Below, one piece after another: positions 19,444 through 30,300 of a DNA stretch of 64,000 bases. The translations under genes and the position numbers were made by a program. Under the pieces are notes generated by a model. The model saw only the letters and a program-made list of their open reading frames with translations. It did no database searches and was not told the DNA's origin. The DNA is from Mastigamoeba balamuthi (Eukaryota > Evosea > Mastigamoebida > Mastigamoebidae). Numbering within the stretch: the stretch's first letter is position 1; each line of letters begins with the position of its first letter. The stretch spans positions 337,937-401,936 of the forward strand of contig CACRSC010000032.1 in NCBI GenBank assembly GCA_902651635.1, given 5' to 3'.

Positions 19444-22056
19444 CACCCGCACGACCTCGAACTCGCTCGAGGGCTCCAGCAGCACCTCGTCCTCGCCGAA
19501 CATGTTGAACGCCGTGATCCTGCGCCCGCGCAGCGCGTTGACCTCGAACAGCGTGCAGTGCCCGCCGTCCCGGATGAACGACGCGGCCACCCTCTCCGAC
19601 GGCGACGTGCTCGAGAAGGCCCGCCAGCACACCCGCCTGCCCACCGCGTACGCCCGCCTGTCCACCCTGCACCTGACCCCGCGGTACACCACCCCCGCGT
19701 GCCCCGGCATCGCCCGCATCGCCCGCACCAGGTACCGCGCGAAGCGCATCCACTGCTGCTCGCTGCCGCCCTCCTCCCGATGCCCCCCGCCGCCGCGCTT
19801 CCGGAGGTGCTTGTTGAGGCGGAAGTAGATGCTCTCCTCCGACGGCTTGGTCTCGGTCGTGTACAGCAGCAGCGCCAGCGCCTCGTCCTCGGTCGGCAGC
19901 GCCGCGATGCCCTCGGCCTTGCTGGCCAGCCTCTTGAGACACTTGCCCACGCAGGGCCGCATGGACTCGACGATCTTCTCCAGGTCCTTGATGGGCGGGT
20001 CCACTTCCCTCAGCGTTTCGGTCGGCGAGGCAAGCGTCTCGCTGTCCTCCGAGGCCTCTGGCGCGCCGCGCGGAGCGGGCTCGTTGTCCCCGATCTCGTC
20101 AAGCATCCGGACCTCGATGTGCGCCACAAAGGCCGCGGCCATGACCACCAGCCCCACAGCCCCCGTGGCCATGGCCGGCGCTGCGGCCGACGAGCAGGCA
20201 GCGAAGAGCCCGCACTTGACTGCCGCCACTGCCGCCAGCACCGCCACAGAGGCCACGGCGGCCGTGCCGCCGACAACACCGCCGACGATGGCTCCGACGT
20301 GCGGGCCGTCGGCTGCCGCGGGGGCCACAGCGATGTGGAACATCTGCCGGCCCCAGAAGCCCTTGGCGTCCCGCGCGGTCACTGTGACGTTGACCAGCCC
20401 CACGTCGCCCCCCGTCGATGGCGTGCCGCTGAGCGTGCGCGTGGCAGCGTCGAACGAGAGCCAGGGCGCGGCTGAGGAGACGCTCAACTCGACCGGGGGG
20501 CTCGTGGACCGGGCGAAGCTGTCCGGGGCCAACGCGAAGCTGAAGGGCCTGCCCACCGTGGCGGTGCAGCACCCGGGCTGCGACTGGATGGACCTGTTCG
20601 CACGCGGCAGCCTGTGGCCGTACGCGATGTGCGCTGCGCCACGGGTGAGCGGACGCGGAGCCCCGACGAGCAGGTCGTCCACGTTGTCGCCGTTGAAGTC
20701 GCCCGCAGCAGACAGCGACGCCCCGAACTCGCCGCCTTCCACCACGCCGTGCAACACGCGTACATCGGGCGAGCCCATAGCATCGAGCTTCTGGGCGCTG
20801 CTGGGCCACGCAGCCCTGCGTCCGAAGACGATATACACACGGCCGTTGCCCTGGGAGTCGCCGATGGCGATGTCCGAGAGCGCGTCGCCGTTCCAGTCGA
20901 AGCCGCCTGCCAGCGCCTCGCCGGTCCACGATGCCACGGGGCCATCAAAGGCGACGCCAGCTATGGTGCTCCCCACGCTGTCCAGGGGAACGCCCGAGGT
21001 CCAGCGCGAGCGAGGGCCTCCCAAGATCACGTAGACTCTGCCAGAAGCGTCGGGGAGAGTGTGCACAGGGTCGCCGATGGCAACGTCGCTGAACGAGTCG
21101 CCGTTGAAGTCGCCGGCGCCGGTGAGCACCAGGCCCCTCCACCGGGTGTTATTCTCCGAGTAGAACAGCACGCTGTCCTCCCCCGGCAGGGCGAAGCGGT
21201 CGAAAGGGCCCGAGCGTCCCCACACGAGGTACACCGCGTTGACCCCGCCGACCTTGACGCCCACGAGAAGGTCATCGAGCCCGTCGGCGTCGACGTCGCC
21301 CGCAGCAGCAACAGAAGTGATGCTCGTGTTGGCAGCCACCGGGAGCTCCGTCGTCCTGTTGGGCCCCAGCGCCAGCACGGTGTCGGTGCCCAGCCACAGC
21401 GCCAGAGCCTCGGGCCGTGAGTCGCCGTTGACGTCCCCCAGGCCCGCCACCAGCCCGGCGACGACGCCGTTGACAGGGGACATGTCCTTCCACGCTGCGG
21501 CGGACTCGACCCCGCGGCTCGGGACGCCAGGGCGCTGTCGTGCTCCTGTGAACACCCACGCTGTCCCTGTGCTGATATACGTATGTGTGGCGGCCCAGTC
21601 CCGCAGGCCGTCGCCGTCGACGTCGCCCAGGGCAGCCAGGCTCTCCCCCAAGCCGCTCCTCAGGTTCACCGGAAGAACCGCGTGGCCCCGTGCGCCGTCG
21701 ATCAGGGCGCTGAGGTTGAGCGTCTGGCCCGCCAGGGAGGCGTCGCCGGGGCCGTAGAGCACGTAGAGGCCCTGGCCCTTCCCCGAGTTTTCATACTCGG
21801 GAGCCGAGACGACCACGTCGGGGCGCCCGTCGCCGTCGATGTCGCCGACGCCCAGCACGACTGTTCCGAAGCTGGCACCCATGCCCACGATCGTCGTCGA
21901 CGCAGTGAGCGGAGCGCTGATGTTGGAGTGCGCTGTGGGCCAGCCCTCGTCGCCCTCGCTGGCGCTGGCAGCTCCCCGGGGGGCCCAGCAGAGGGCCAGG
22001 GCCAGAGCGAGCCCCAGTGCAGATGTGTGAGCCGCTGTGCGTGTGCGAGAGGGCAT
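19138..22056 (-). CDS. Integrin-like propeller receptor with ADP-ribosyltransferase domain, copy A
   Basis: About 972 residues, one exon. Start at 22056 (MPSRTRTAAH) matches the twin gene and gives a signal peptide (ALGLALALALCWAPRGAA). Seven FG-GAP repeats (GVGDIDGDGRPDVVVS ... AAGDFNGDNVDDLLVGAP) equal the seven blades of an integrin-alpha propeller. A He_PIG-type Ig domain follows (LSFDAATRTLSGTPSTGG), then an Ala/Gly/Val-rich segment with one or two membrane spans. The C-terminal NAD:arginine ADP-ribosyltransferase domain carries R (VVYRGVR), S (FSSTSPSE) and ExE (FGEDEVLLEP), the full R-S-ExE set. If only the first span crosses the membrane the enzyme is cytosolic; if both do, it is outside. 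Head to head with copy B. Target unknown. Confidence 0.85.
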   Translation of the reverse strand: MPSRTRTAAHTSALGLALALALCWAPRGAASASEGDEGWPTAHSNISAPLTASTTIVGMGASFGTVVLGVGDIDGDGRPDVVVSAPEYENSGKGQGLYVLYGPGDASLAGQTLNLSALIDGARGHAVLPVNLRSGLGESLAALGDVDGDGLRDWAATHTYISTGTAWVFTGARQRPGVPSRGVESAAAWKDMSPVNGVVAGLVAGLGDVNGDSRPEALALWLGTDTVLALGPNRTTELPVAANTSITSVAAAGDVDADGLDDLLVGVKVGGVNAVYLVWGRSGPFDRFALPGEDSVLFYSENNTRWRGLVLTGAGDFNGDSFSDVAIGDPVHTLPDASGRVYVILGGPRSRWTSGVPLDSVGSTIAGVAFDGPVASWTGEALAGGFDWNGDALSDIAIGDSQGNGRVYIVFGRRAAWPSSAQKLDAMGSPDVRVLHGVVEGGEFGASLSAAGDFNGDNVDDLLVGAPRPLTRGAAHIAYGHRLPRANRSIQSQPGCCTATVGRPFSFALAPDSFARSTSPPVELSVSSAAPWLSFDAATRTLSGTPSTGGDVGLVNVTVTARDAKGFWGRQMFHIAVAPAAADGPHVGAIVGGVVGGTAAVASVAVLAAVAAVKCGLFAACSSAAAPAMATGAVGLVVMAAAFVAHIEVRMLDEIGDNEPAPRGAPEASEDSETLASPTETLREVDPPIKDLEKIVESMRPCVGKCLKRLASKAEGIAALPTEDEALALLLYTTETKPSEESIYFRLNKHLRKRGGGGHREEGGSEQQWMRFARYLVRAMRAMPGHAGVVYRGVRCRVDRRAYAVGRRVCWRAFSSTSPSERVAASFIRDGGHCTLFEVNALRGRRITAFNMFGEDEVLLEPSSEFEVVRVVPRQGEAPCRVVLQEVAPSTLLVPLGMPAAAVLPQCACVSRPGEEARARGAAGSMSHKYSDRAACPNAGQQSHAAPPVIARCGYVPTSGALPSVLGSPPLQ

Positions 22057-22300
22057 CTGATTTCGTCTGGTGACGCTGCTCAGCAGCACAAGTCAGAAGA
22101 GGGCAAATTGCGAAAAGCTGACCCCTCGATGACGCATGTCGCACAGGAAGGTGATTGGGAAGACAGGCATCCCCCCACGTCCCCTCGTGCCCCTCAGCGC
22201 ACGCCCCGTCTCCTTTGCTCCAGGGTTCCCAAGCGTGCCCTGGTTGGGGCTGTCTCACAGGCCCACACGAGTCGGTCCCGTGACCGACGCAGTTTTCTCC
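19205..22300. repeat. Left arm of head-to-head inverted duplication
   Basis: The transferase gene copy A plus about 250 bp of upstream DNA matches, in inverse orientation, 22795-25897. Identity is high (about 95 percent by eye in coding parts). The upstream flanks still align, for example CGACATGCGTCATCGAGG. Confidence 0.85.
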
Positions 22301-22794
22301 CTCTGTTTTCCAGATAAGATTCAATTGCCCGATAATCTCGGGATGTCAGAACTATTGGGCTCCAACACAAACCTACGCAGTCCCTGCACTGCGCACAGAT
22401 TGCCTGTATGGCGCACCAGTCCCGAGGCAGTTGCCGTCAACAATGCCCAGGCCAGACCCACTGCAACTGAGTGTGCGGGCAAGAGCATGCACTACGTGTT
22501 ACGTCATCAACTGATGCGGAGTGTACTGTCATCCCGAGATTACTGTGAAACGGTGAATTATGAAAGTCGAAAATTGAGAGAAGGGGCTTTCTGGTTCGTA
22601 CAGAGGATTGTGAGAGGGGGATAGAATGAGAGCTGTGACTCGCTCTCCCTTACTCTCAGGGGATTTGAGAGGAGCTCCCATTATTCCCCGCACTCACTTT
22701 GGTTGTCTCTGAGAGAAACTCTCATATTTTACGACAATATTTTCCGCGTTTCACACATGAATCTGATCTCGTTTTATCTCAGGGAAATGACTGT
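22301..22794. other. Spacer of the inverted duplication
   Basis: About 490 bp, more AT-rich than its surroundings, unique in the window, no supported ORF. It must separate or contain the two divergent promoters. Confidence 0.5.
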
Positions 22795-25700
22795 ATCGTA
22801 TCGGTCGCGGGACCGACGCGTGGTCCCTTGAGCCAACCCGAAACAGGAGACGCTGGGGAACCCTGTAGCAAGGGGGCGAGGCGTGCGCAGAGGGGCACCG
22901 GCACGAGGGGACGTGGGGGGACTCCTGTCTTCCCAATCACCTTCCTGTGCGACATGCGTCATCGAGGGGTCAGTTTTTCGGTTTATGCCCTCCTCTGCAG
23001 AGCTCTGTGCTGCTGAGCAACGGTCACCAGACGATATCAGATGCCCTCTCACACACGCACAGCGGCTCACACACCTGCACTGGGGCTCGCTCTGGCCCTG
23101 GCCCTCTGCTGGGCCCCCCGGGGAGCTGCCAGCGAGGGCGACGAGGGCTGGCCCACAGCGCACTCCAACATCAGCGCTCCGCTCACTGCGTCGACGACGA
23201 TCGTGGGCATGGGTTCCGGCTTCGGAACAGTTGTGCTGGGCGTCGGCGACATCGACGGCGATGGCCGCCCCGACGTGGTCGCCTCGGCCCCCCAGGACGA
23301 TTTCTCGGGGACGGGCCACGGCGTCTACGTGCTCTACGGCCCCGGCGACGCCTCCCTGGCGGGCCAGACGCTCAACCTCAGCGCCCTGATCGACGGCGCA
23401 CGGGGCTACGCGGTCCTCTCGGTGGGCCAGATTAGCGGCTTGGGGGAGAGCCTGGCTGCCCTGGGCGACGTCGACGGCGACGGCCTGCGGGACTGGGCCG
23501 CCACACATACGTATATCAGCACAGGGACAGCGTGGGTGTTCACAGGAGCACGACAGCGCCCTGGCGTCCCGAGCCGCGGGGTCGAGTCCGCCGCAGCGTG
23601 GAAGGACATGTCCCCTGTCAACGGCGTCGTCGCCGGGCTGGTGGCGGGCCTGGGGGACGTCAACGGCGACTCGCAGCCCGAGACCCTGGCGTGGTGGCTC
23701 AGCAGGAGCACCGGCACTCACACCTTGCTGGCGCTGGGGCGCAACAGGACGACGCAACTCCCGATCGGCAACACCAGCGTCACCTTTGTCGCTGCTGCGG
23801 GCGACGTCGACACCGACGGGCTCGATGACCTTCTCGTGGGCGTCAAGGTCGGCGGGGTCTCCGCGGTGCACCTCGTGTGGGGCCGCTCGGGCCCTTTCGA
23901 CCGCTTCGCCCTGCCGGGGGAGGGCAGCGTGCTGTTTAACTCGGAGAACTGCACCCTCTGGAAGGGCCTAATGCTCGCCAGCGCCGGCGACTTCAACGGA
24001 GACTCGTTCGGCGACGTTGTAGTCTGCGACCCTGCACACACTCTCCCCGACGCTTCCGGTAGAGTCTACGTGATCTTCGGAGGTCCTCGCTCGCGCTGGA
24101 CCTCGGTCGTCCCCCTGAGCAGCGTGGGAAGATCCGTCGCTGGAGTCGTCTTCGACGGCCCAGCGGCATCGTGGACGGGCAGCTCGCTGGCGGGCGGCTT
24201 CGACTGGAACGGCGACGCGCTCTCGGACATCGCCATCGGCGACCCCCAGGGCAACGGCCGTGTGTACGTCGTCTTCGGGCGCAGGGCTGCGTGGCCCAGC
24301 GGCGCCCAGAGGCTCGACGCTCTGGGCTCGCCAGATGTCCATGTGCTGTACGGGGAAGCGGACCGCAGTTCGTTCGCGACTTCGCTGTCTGCTGCGGGAG
24401 ACTTCAACGGCGACAACGTGGACGACCTGCTCATCGGGACTCCGCATCCGCTCACCAGCGGCGCAGCGCACATCGCGTACGGCCACAGGCTGCCGCGTGC
24501 GAACAGGTCCATCCGGTCGCAGCCCGGGTGCTGCACCGCCACGGTGGGCAGGCCCTTCAGCTTCGCGTTGGCCCCGGACAGCTTCGCCCGGTCCACGAGC
24601 CCCCCGGTCGAGTACAGCGTCTCGTCAGCCGCGCCCTGGCTCTCGTTCGACGCTGCCACGCGCACACTCAGCGGCACGCCATCGACGGGCAGCGACGTGG
24701 GGCTGGTCAACGTCACAGTGACCGCGCGGGACGCCAAGGGCTTCTGGGGCCGGCAGAGGTTCCACATCGCTGTGGCCCCCGCGGCAGCCGACGGCCCGCA
24801 CGTCGGAGCCATCGTCGGCGGTGTTGTCGGCGGCACGGCCGCCGTGGCCTCTGTGGCGGTGCTGGCGGCAGTGGCGGCAGTCAAGTGCGGGCTCTTCGCT
24901 GCCTGCTCGTCGGCCGCAGCGCCGGCCATGGCCACGGGGGCTGTGGGGCTGGTGGTCGTGGCCGCGGCCTTTGTGGCGCACATCGAGGTCCGGATGCTTG
25001 ACGAGATCGGGGACAACGAGCCCGCTCCGCGCGGCGCGCCAGAGGCCTCAGAGGACAGCGAGACGCTTGCCTCGCCGACCGAAACGCTGAGGGAAGTGGA
25101 CCCGCCCATCAAGGACCTGGAGAAGATCGTCGAGTCCATGCGGCCTTGCGTGGGCAAGTGTCTCAAGAGGCTGGCCAGCAAGGCCGAGGGCAGCGCGGCG
25201 CTGCCGACCGAGGACGAGGCGCTGGCGCTGCTGCTGTACACGACCGAGACCAAGCCGTCGGAGGAGAGCATCTACTTCCGCCTCAACAAGCACCTCCGGA
25301 AGCGCGGCGGCGGGGGGCATCGGGAGGAGGGCGGCAGCGAGCAGCAGTGGATGCGCTTCGCGCGGTACCTGGTGCGGGCGATGCGGGCGATGCCGGGGCA
25401 CGCGGGGGTGGTGTACCGCGGGGTCAGGTGCAGGGTGGACAGGCGGGCGTACGCGGCGGGCAGGCGGGTGTGCTGGCGGGCCTTCTCGAGCACGTCGCCG
25501 TCGGAGAGGGTGGCCGCGTCGTTCATCCGGGACGGCGGGCACTGCACGCTGTTCGAGGTCAACGCGCTGCGCGGGCGCAGGATCACGGCGTTCAACATGT
25601 TCGGCGAGGACGAGGTGCTGCTGGAGCCCTCGAGCGAGTTCGAGGTCGTGCGGGTGGTCCCCCGGCAGGGCGAGGCTCCCTGCAGGGTTGTCCTGCAGGA

Positions 25701-25897
25701 GGTGGCCCCCTCCACGCTGCTCGTGCCCCTGGGGATGCCCGCCGCCGCTGTGCTGCCCCAGTGCGCCTGCGTCTCGCGCCCCGGTGAGGAGGCGAGGGCT
25801 CGCGGTGCTGCAGGGAGCATGTCGCACAAGTACTCCGATCGGGCGGCGTGCCCCAATGCTGGCCAACAGAGCCACGCAGCTCCTCCTGTCACAGCGA
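22795..25897. repeat. Right arm of head-to-head inverted duplication
   Basis: Mirror copy of 19205-22300. Homology stops near 25900 inside the 3' end of the gene and resumes in patches: the GTTCTTGGTTCTCCCC block (about 26058-26073) and a 23-bp block near 26268-26290 (GGTATTGGCAAT). The right flank therefore seems to have gained extra sequence. Confidence 0.8.
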
Positions 25898-25983
25898 GAT
25901 CCGGAACTGTTCCATCCTATGGGGATGTGCGGGTCCCTTATGTGCGTTCTCCCAAGTTTGGCGTCAAGGCCTTGCCTGTGTAA
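23041..25983 (+). CDS. Integrin-like propeller receptor with ADP-ribosyltransferase domain, copy B
   Basis: About 980 residues, one exon, almost the same as copy A. Signal peptide about residues 1-30; seven FG-GAP repeats; Ig-like domain (LSFDAATRTLSGTPSTGS). Hydrophobic segments lie near residues 586-615 and 630-650. In the ADP-ribosyltransferase domain Arg sits near residue 793 (VVYRGVR), Ser near 815-820 (FSSTSPSE) and ExE near 856-858 (FGEDEVLLEP). This set predicts arginine-directed mono-ADP-ribosylation, from family knowledge. The last about 25 residues differ from copy A because the 3' flank is replaced, giving KALPV and a TAA stop. Substitutions cluster in the propeller loops (for example QDDFSGTGH against EYENSGKGQ), as expected if ligand binding diverges. 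Confidence 0.85.
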   Translation: MPSHTRTAAHTPALGLALALALCWAPRGAASEGDEGWPTAHSNISAPLTASTTIVGMGSGFGTVVLGVGDIDGDGRPDVVASAPQDDFSGTGHGVYVLYGPGDASLAGQTLNLSALIDGARGYAVLSVGQISGLGESLAALGDVDGDGLRDWAATHTYISTGTAWVFTGARQRPGVPSRGVESAAAWKDMSPVNGVVAGLVAGLGDVNGDSQPETLAWWLSRSTGTHTLLALGRNRTTQLPIGNTSVTFVAAAGDVDTDGLDDLLVGVKVGGVSAVHLVWGRSGPFDRFALPGEGSVLFNSENCTLWKGLMLASAGDFNGDSFGDVVVCDPAHTLPDASGRVYVIFGGPRSRWTSVVPLSSVGRSVAGVVFDGPAASWTGSSLAGGFDWNGDALSDIAIGDPQGNGRVYVVFGRRAAWPSGAQRLDALGSPDVHVLYGEADRSSFATSLSAAGDFNGDNVDDLLIGTPHPLTSGAAHIAYGHRLPRANRSIRSQPGCCTATVGRPFSFALAPDSFARSTSPPVEYSVSSAAPWLSFDAATRTLSGTPSTGSDVGLVNVTVTARDAKGFWGRQRFHIAVAPAAADGPHVGAIVGGVVGGTAAVASVAVLAAVAAVKCGLFAACSSAAAPAMATGAVGLVVVAAAFVAHIEVRMLDEIGDNEPAPRGAPEASEDSETLASPTETLREVDPPIKDLEKIVESMRPCVGKCLKRLASKAEGSAALPTEDEALALLLYTTETKPSEESIYFRLNKHLRKRGGGGHREEGGSEQQWMRFARYLVRAMRAMPGHAGVVYRGVRCRVDRRAYAAGRRVCWRAFSSTSPSERVAASFIRDGGHCTLFEVNALRGRRITAFNMFGEDEVLLEPSSEFEVVRVVPRQGEAPCRVVLQEVAPSTLLVPLGMPAAAVLPQCACVSRPGEEARARGAAGSMSHKYSDRAACPNAGQQSHAAPPVTARSGTVPSYGDVRVPYVRSPKFGVKALPV

Positions 25984-27311
25984 CAATGCTACCCACTGAG
26001 CTAAAAGGGAGTAATTTCTCTTGTCTCCCAGAATCCCCTGGCTTCTTACACCTGGTGTTCTTGGTTCTCCCCAGCTGTTTTAGCTTCATAAAAGTGGGGA
26101 AAAGCAGAAGAGTTATTTTGAGGTTGTCTGCTAAAACTATGAGTTTGTCGTTTGATTAATCGACGAGGTCATACAATTTCAGAGATTGTTATCGGCGCGA
26201 CAAAGAATAGCTTCACTTTTCCTGTGTGCTTATGCCCGCTACTAAAAGTGCAACAAGAGACAAGTCTAGAGGACATCCGGTATTGGCAATATAAATATGA
26301 CAGGGAGGGGGCCTGAATCATGCTTTCAGGCCCACTGTGTGTTTTGACTTGAAAAAGACTGTTCCTCGGTGTGCACTGTTGAACCCTTGCTCATTAAGGT
26401 TCCTTGAAGATTACATCACCATTGAAACGCACAAGCTCCCCTTCATAGCAAGAAAAAGAGTGATCACACAAAGCGAAGTTCAGATGGAGAGCATTATCGC
26501 AATATGGTATAGTACGCTCGCCCTGCACTGGCAACTGTGTGATGTCACAGCCCCTGGGTATTCCAAAGAGTTTGCACATCAAAACATAAATTAACATCTG
26601 GCATCTGGCACGAGCAAAGGTAGGCAGTGGAAGCAGGTGGCCAACAAGTGCGCCCTGCTGTGCTGTGCTGTGCGTTGCAGAGACTGAGTTTATTGCTCAT
26701 CGCCACGCCGTGCCCCTCCACAGGGACACAAGGATGCCCCCAGTGGTGCCCCATTTTCGCTGCCATCGTTTACCATCGTGCCTCCTTCCAGAGAGGCCAG
26801 GGCCCTCCCCCCAGTGATCTGTGGAGGGTACAACACCGCCAGCAGCTGTCTCTGGTGGGTATGGGTCCTTCCTGGATCCTGCCTGGAATTTGATGTATGA
26901 GATCCCAATGGAAGGGTCCCATTTACAGCCACAAGAGGGTCAGCAGATCCACTCCTTGCACGTCAGAGTGGGAGAAAAACTAGCATCTATTTGCCTGTCA
27001 GAGAGTGAGAGAAACACTAGCAAAGGCTAGGACGTGCTCCGAGGGGCGCTGAGGAGCTGAGCTCCGCAAGGTATGCCTCTCTCACCCTGCCGCCGTGCAT
27101 GCCATTTGCTCTCCCCAAAAGACAGCTGACGGTCCTCTTTTCTTCCCTCGTATTAAATTGCTCAGAAAAACCCCTGGAGAGGCGCGTCTGTGTGCCGCCA
27201 GCCTGCCAGCCTGCCGCGCGGCCAGGGGCAGCAGTCATTCGGGGCTTGGGCAGCACCTGCAACGCCGCAGCGACAGTGGCAGGCAGCCTGGCAGGTGATG
27301 CAACTGGGGGC
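25984..27311. other. AT-richer intergenic region, no gene supported
   Basis: About 1.3 kb between the transferase gene and the 3' end of ATR. Includes TATAAATA at about 26291, GTTTTAGC and GCTAAAAC about 60 bp apart (26075-26140), and a block shared with the 3' flank of copy A. Small ORFs (for example 26337-26594 and 26627-26893) have no domain or splice pattern I trust. Confidence 0.45.
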
Positions 27312-30300
27312 CTAGATGAAGGGGGTCCAGCCCATGTACATGCGCGAGAGGTTCTCGGGGCTCTGGGCCTCTGCGATGGCGCGGCTGACCTGCTCCGTGA
27401 CACTGAGCGCCCTGTGCTGGGCGGCGCCCTCGGCCTCCTTCTTGGGCTTGCCCTGCAGTATCCTCGCCGTGCACTTGAGCGACTCCACCCCCGTCGTGTT
27501 CTCGCACTCCCCTGACGCCGGCTGCAGGTGCGCTCTGGTGAGCAGCGGGGCAGCTGGGCAGCGAGGCAGCAGCGCACCACAGAGCCGCGGGACCACTCGA
27601 GCAGCGGGTCGTAGACGAAGCCCTCGAGGACGCTCAGCAGCGTCTCGCTGCGCAGGAGGTGAGGGAGCGGAGGGGGCGAGAGGCAGCTGAGAGGGAGCAC
27701 ACGCCACGCACTGGTTGGCGCGGAGGAGGCGCATGGTGATCTCGGCGGTGCTGCGGAAGCCGCCCTCGACGCCGCAGAGGCCCATGGCGTCGACCATGTT
27801 CTGCGTGAGGCGGAAGGGCACGCACTCGGGGATGTTGAAGCCCTCGCCCTTCCAGAAGAGCGCGTTCATGTCGACGTGGACCGTGTCGCCCGTCGTGCTG
27901 TCGAGCAGCAGGTTCTCGCAGTGCCTGTCGCCGAGGCCCACGCAGAGGCCCACGGCCGACATGACCGCCGTCGTCCGCGTGTACGAGAGCCGCGCCTCGA
28001 ACCACGCGTAGGGCTCGGGGAACGTGCTCACGAACCAGCGGTGCAGCATCGGCGGGTGCCGCGCCACCACCTCCAGGAACCGCTGCGCCTTCTCCTTGGG
28101 GTCCGGCGACTCCCAGGCCTGCTTGATCTCCTCGCTCGTCATCGGCGCCGGCCCCGTCATCGCGTTGATCGCCGCCTTCATCGCCGTCGTGTTGGGCACC
28201 CACTCGATGATCCCGCACTCCTCGTTGAGCGGCACCACCGAGTACGTCCTGATGTCTGCGCATGCGCTCGCGTGCGGTCATTCAGTTGATTCCTCCCGTC
28301 GAAATTGGAGGAAATAAAGGAGTAAACATAATTCAATTCGATTCGCGAATACAAAAGAGGGGGCAGTACACGCTCCTAGGGTCTTGCCAATTGATACCGC
28401 CCGAGAAAATGGACAAAAGAGAGGGAGAGGAACGCGCACGCTCCTAGAGTTGGGTCGCGCGCGCAGTTATTCAATTGATTTCGCCCGCCAAGACTGAGGG
28501 AGAGAACACGACTCGGAGCGCACAGAGGTTCCTGCGGCGGGCGTCCTGGTCCTGGGAGAGGGTCTTGTTGATGACGCCGTAGATCTCCATCATGCGGGCG
28601 TCCCTGCGGAGGTCGTCCTTGGGCTTGAGCAGGAACATGGCGTCGCGGCCCGCCGTCGTGTGGAAGAGCAGCTTCTTGGGCGCCTGCATCGAGTTGAGCA
28701 CCTCGACCGCGTCGACGGCGCTGGCCAGCAGCGGCAGCGACCCCGCGAACGGCCGGAACCCCGCGAGGCCCTCTGCGGCGCCCTTGGCCGGCAGCGCCAC
28801 GGCGAACGAGCTCTGCAGCGGCGCCAGCACCCGCGGCTCCCGTATGTCCGTCAGCGCCCGCATGCGCGTGTGGCTCAGCAGGAACTGCCGCGCAGCCCCG
28901 CGCGACGCGGCCCCCTTGGCCGGCATGTAGTTGCACACGTCGATCAGCAGGTCCGCGATCCTGCTCATCTCCTCGTGCACCGCCGTCAGCGCCGCAGCCC
29001 CCGCGGCCCCGTCCCTCTGCTGTTGCTGCTGCTGCTGCTTGCGGGCCTGGGCGATGAGGAGCTCCGCGCGCTTCTTGCGGAGCTGGTGCTTGGACTTGAG
29101 CATGCCGGTGAGCGACCAGAGCGCCTGCTGCGGGTACTCGTGGACGAGCTTGGTCAGCAGCAGCACGAGGGCGCGCCAGACGTCCTCGTTGCGGTGGCAG
29201 AGCCTGCTGTTGAGCTGCGACAGCCCCGTCAGCAGTACGTACGCCGGCACGCGCTCGGTCAGCAGCGCCACCGTCTCGGTCATCAGGTTCCAGTACTTAA
29301 TCGTCTGCGCCGATATGTGCCGCGACACCTGCTCCTCCGCCTCCTCCGCCGCGGCCGCCGCCGCCGCGCTGCTGCTGCTGCCCCTGCGGCGCCGCTGCTG
29401 CTCCTCGGGGGCGTCGGCCGGCGACTTGCGCGGCGCCATCAGCGAGCCGTACGTGAACCAGAGCGTCAGCAGCCTCGGCAGCGAGTGGTACACGTACTTG
29501 GCGCCGTACTGCAGCGCGTGCGAGTAGTGCCGCACCGCGTTGCGCGCCGCGGGGATCAGCTCCACCATCGCCCTCGTCTTCCTGCGGTGCCCGCGGGGTG
29601 TCAGAGGGGCGCCGCTGGCAGGTGCGGTCGTGGGGCTCACTCCCGGCGGTCGGCCTTGGCCTGGGCGGCCGTGACGAGGCCGTCGTAGTAGCGCGCGAGG
29701 AAGAAGTAGCCCTTCTCCCAGCGGCCGTCGAGGGCGACGACGTCCTTCCAGTCCTTCTCGGCCGTCGAGTCGCCCGAGGCCTCCTTCCAGAGCGCCATGC
29801 GCAGCTTCGCCTTGGCCAGCTCGCGGTTGGCAGCGGCCGCGGCGGCCGACTCGCTGGCGGCGTCGGAGCAGCCCTCCGAGCCCATGCCGTTGATGCGCGT
29901 GCGCACCTCGGCCTTGTGCGCCTTGTCGAACAGCGACCGCAGGATGCGCACCGCCTGCTCGGGCTTCCCCTGCTCCCACTCGAGCTTCGCCTCCTCCATC
30001 AGCTCCCCGGGCACCAGCTCCCTGCGACGCGCGTCGCACCCGCTCGTTAGCATCGCCTTGCCTCCCTGAGCCCCTGAGCCCTCAATCCCTCCAAAAAAGC
30101 GCAGGCCCGGCACAGCATCCCAGAGCTTGCTGGCAGCACCAAGGCATAGGGCGACCTCTCCGCACAAAGGTTGGCACGGCTAACACGGAGGTGACCTGTA
30201 CCTCAAGCCCAGATCGCACCGCAACCCCTCTTCGAGCACCTAGGACACAAACGGGGCCCAGCACAAGCTTCCAGGGGACAGGTCCCCTCGCACGCAGCTT

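Noticed and set aside
22301-22794. Spacer of the inverted duplication as a mobile element insertion
   Set aside because: No terminal inverted repeats, target-site duplication or coding remnant that I could see.
25930-26012. Possible tRNA gene on the minus strand (perfect A box, 6-bp acceptor-like pairing)
   Set aside because: No B box or T loop, a weak anticodon arm, and it overlaps the 3' end of an intact coding frame. Kept only as a tRNA-like trace.
26337-26893. Two short plus-strand ORFs of 85-88 codons
   Set aside because: No recognisable motif, no splice pattern and no match with neighbouring paralogues.
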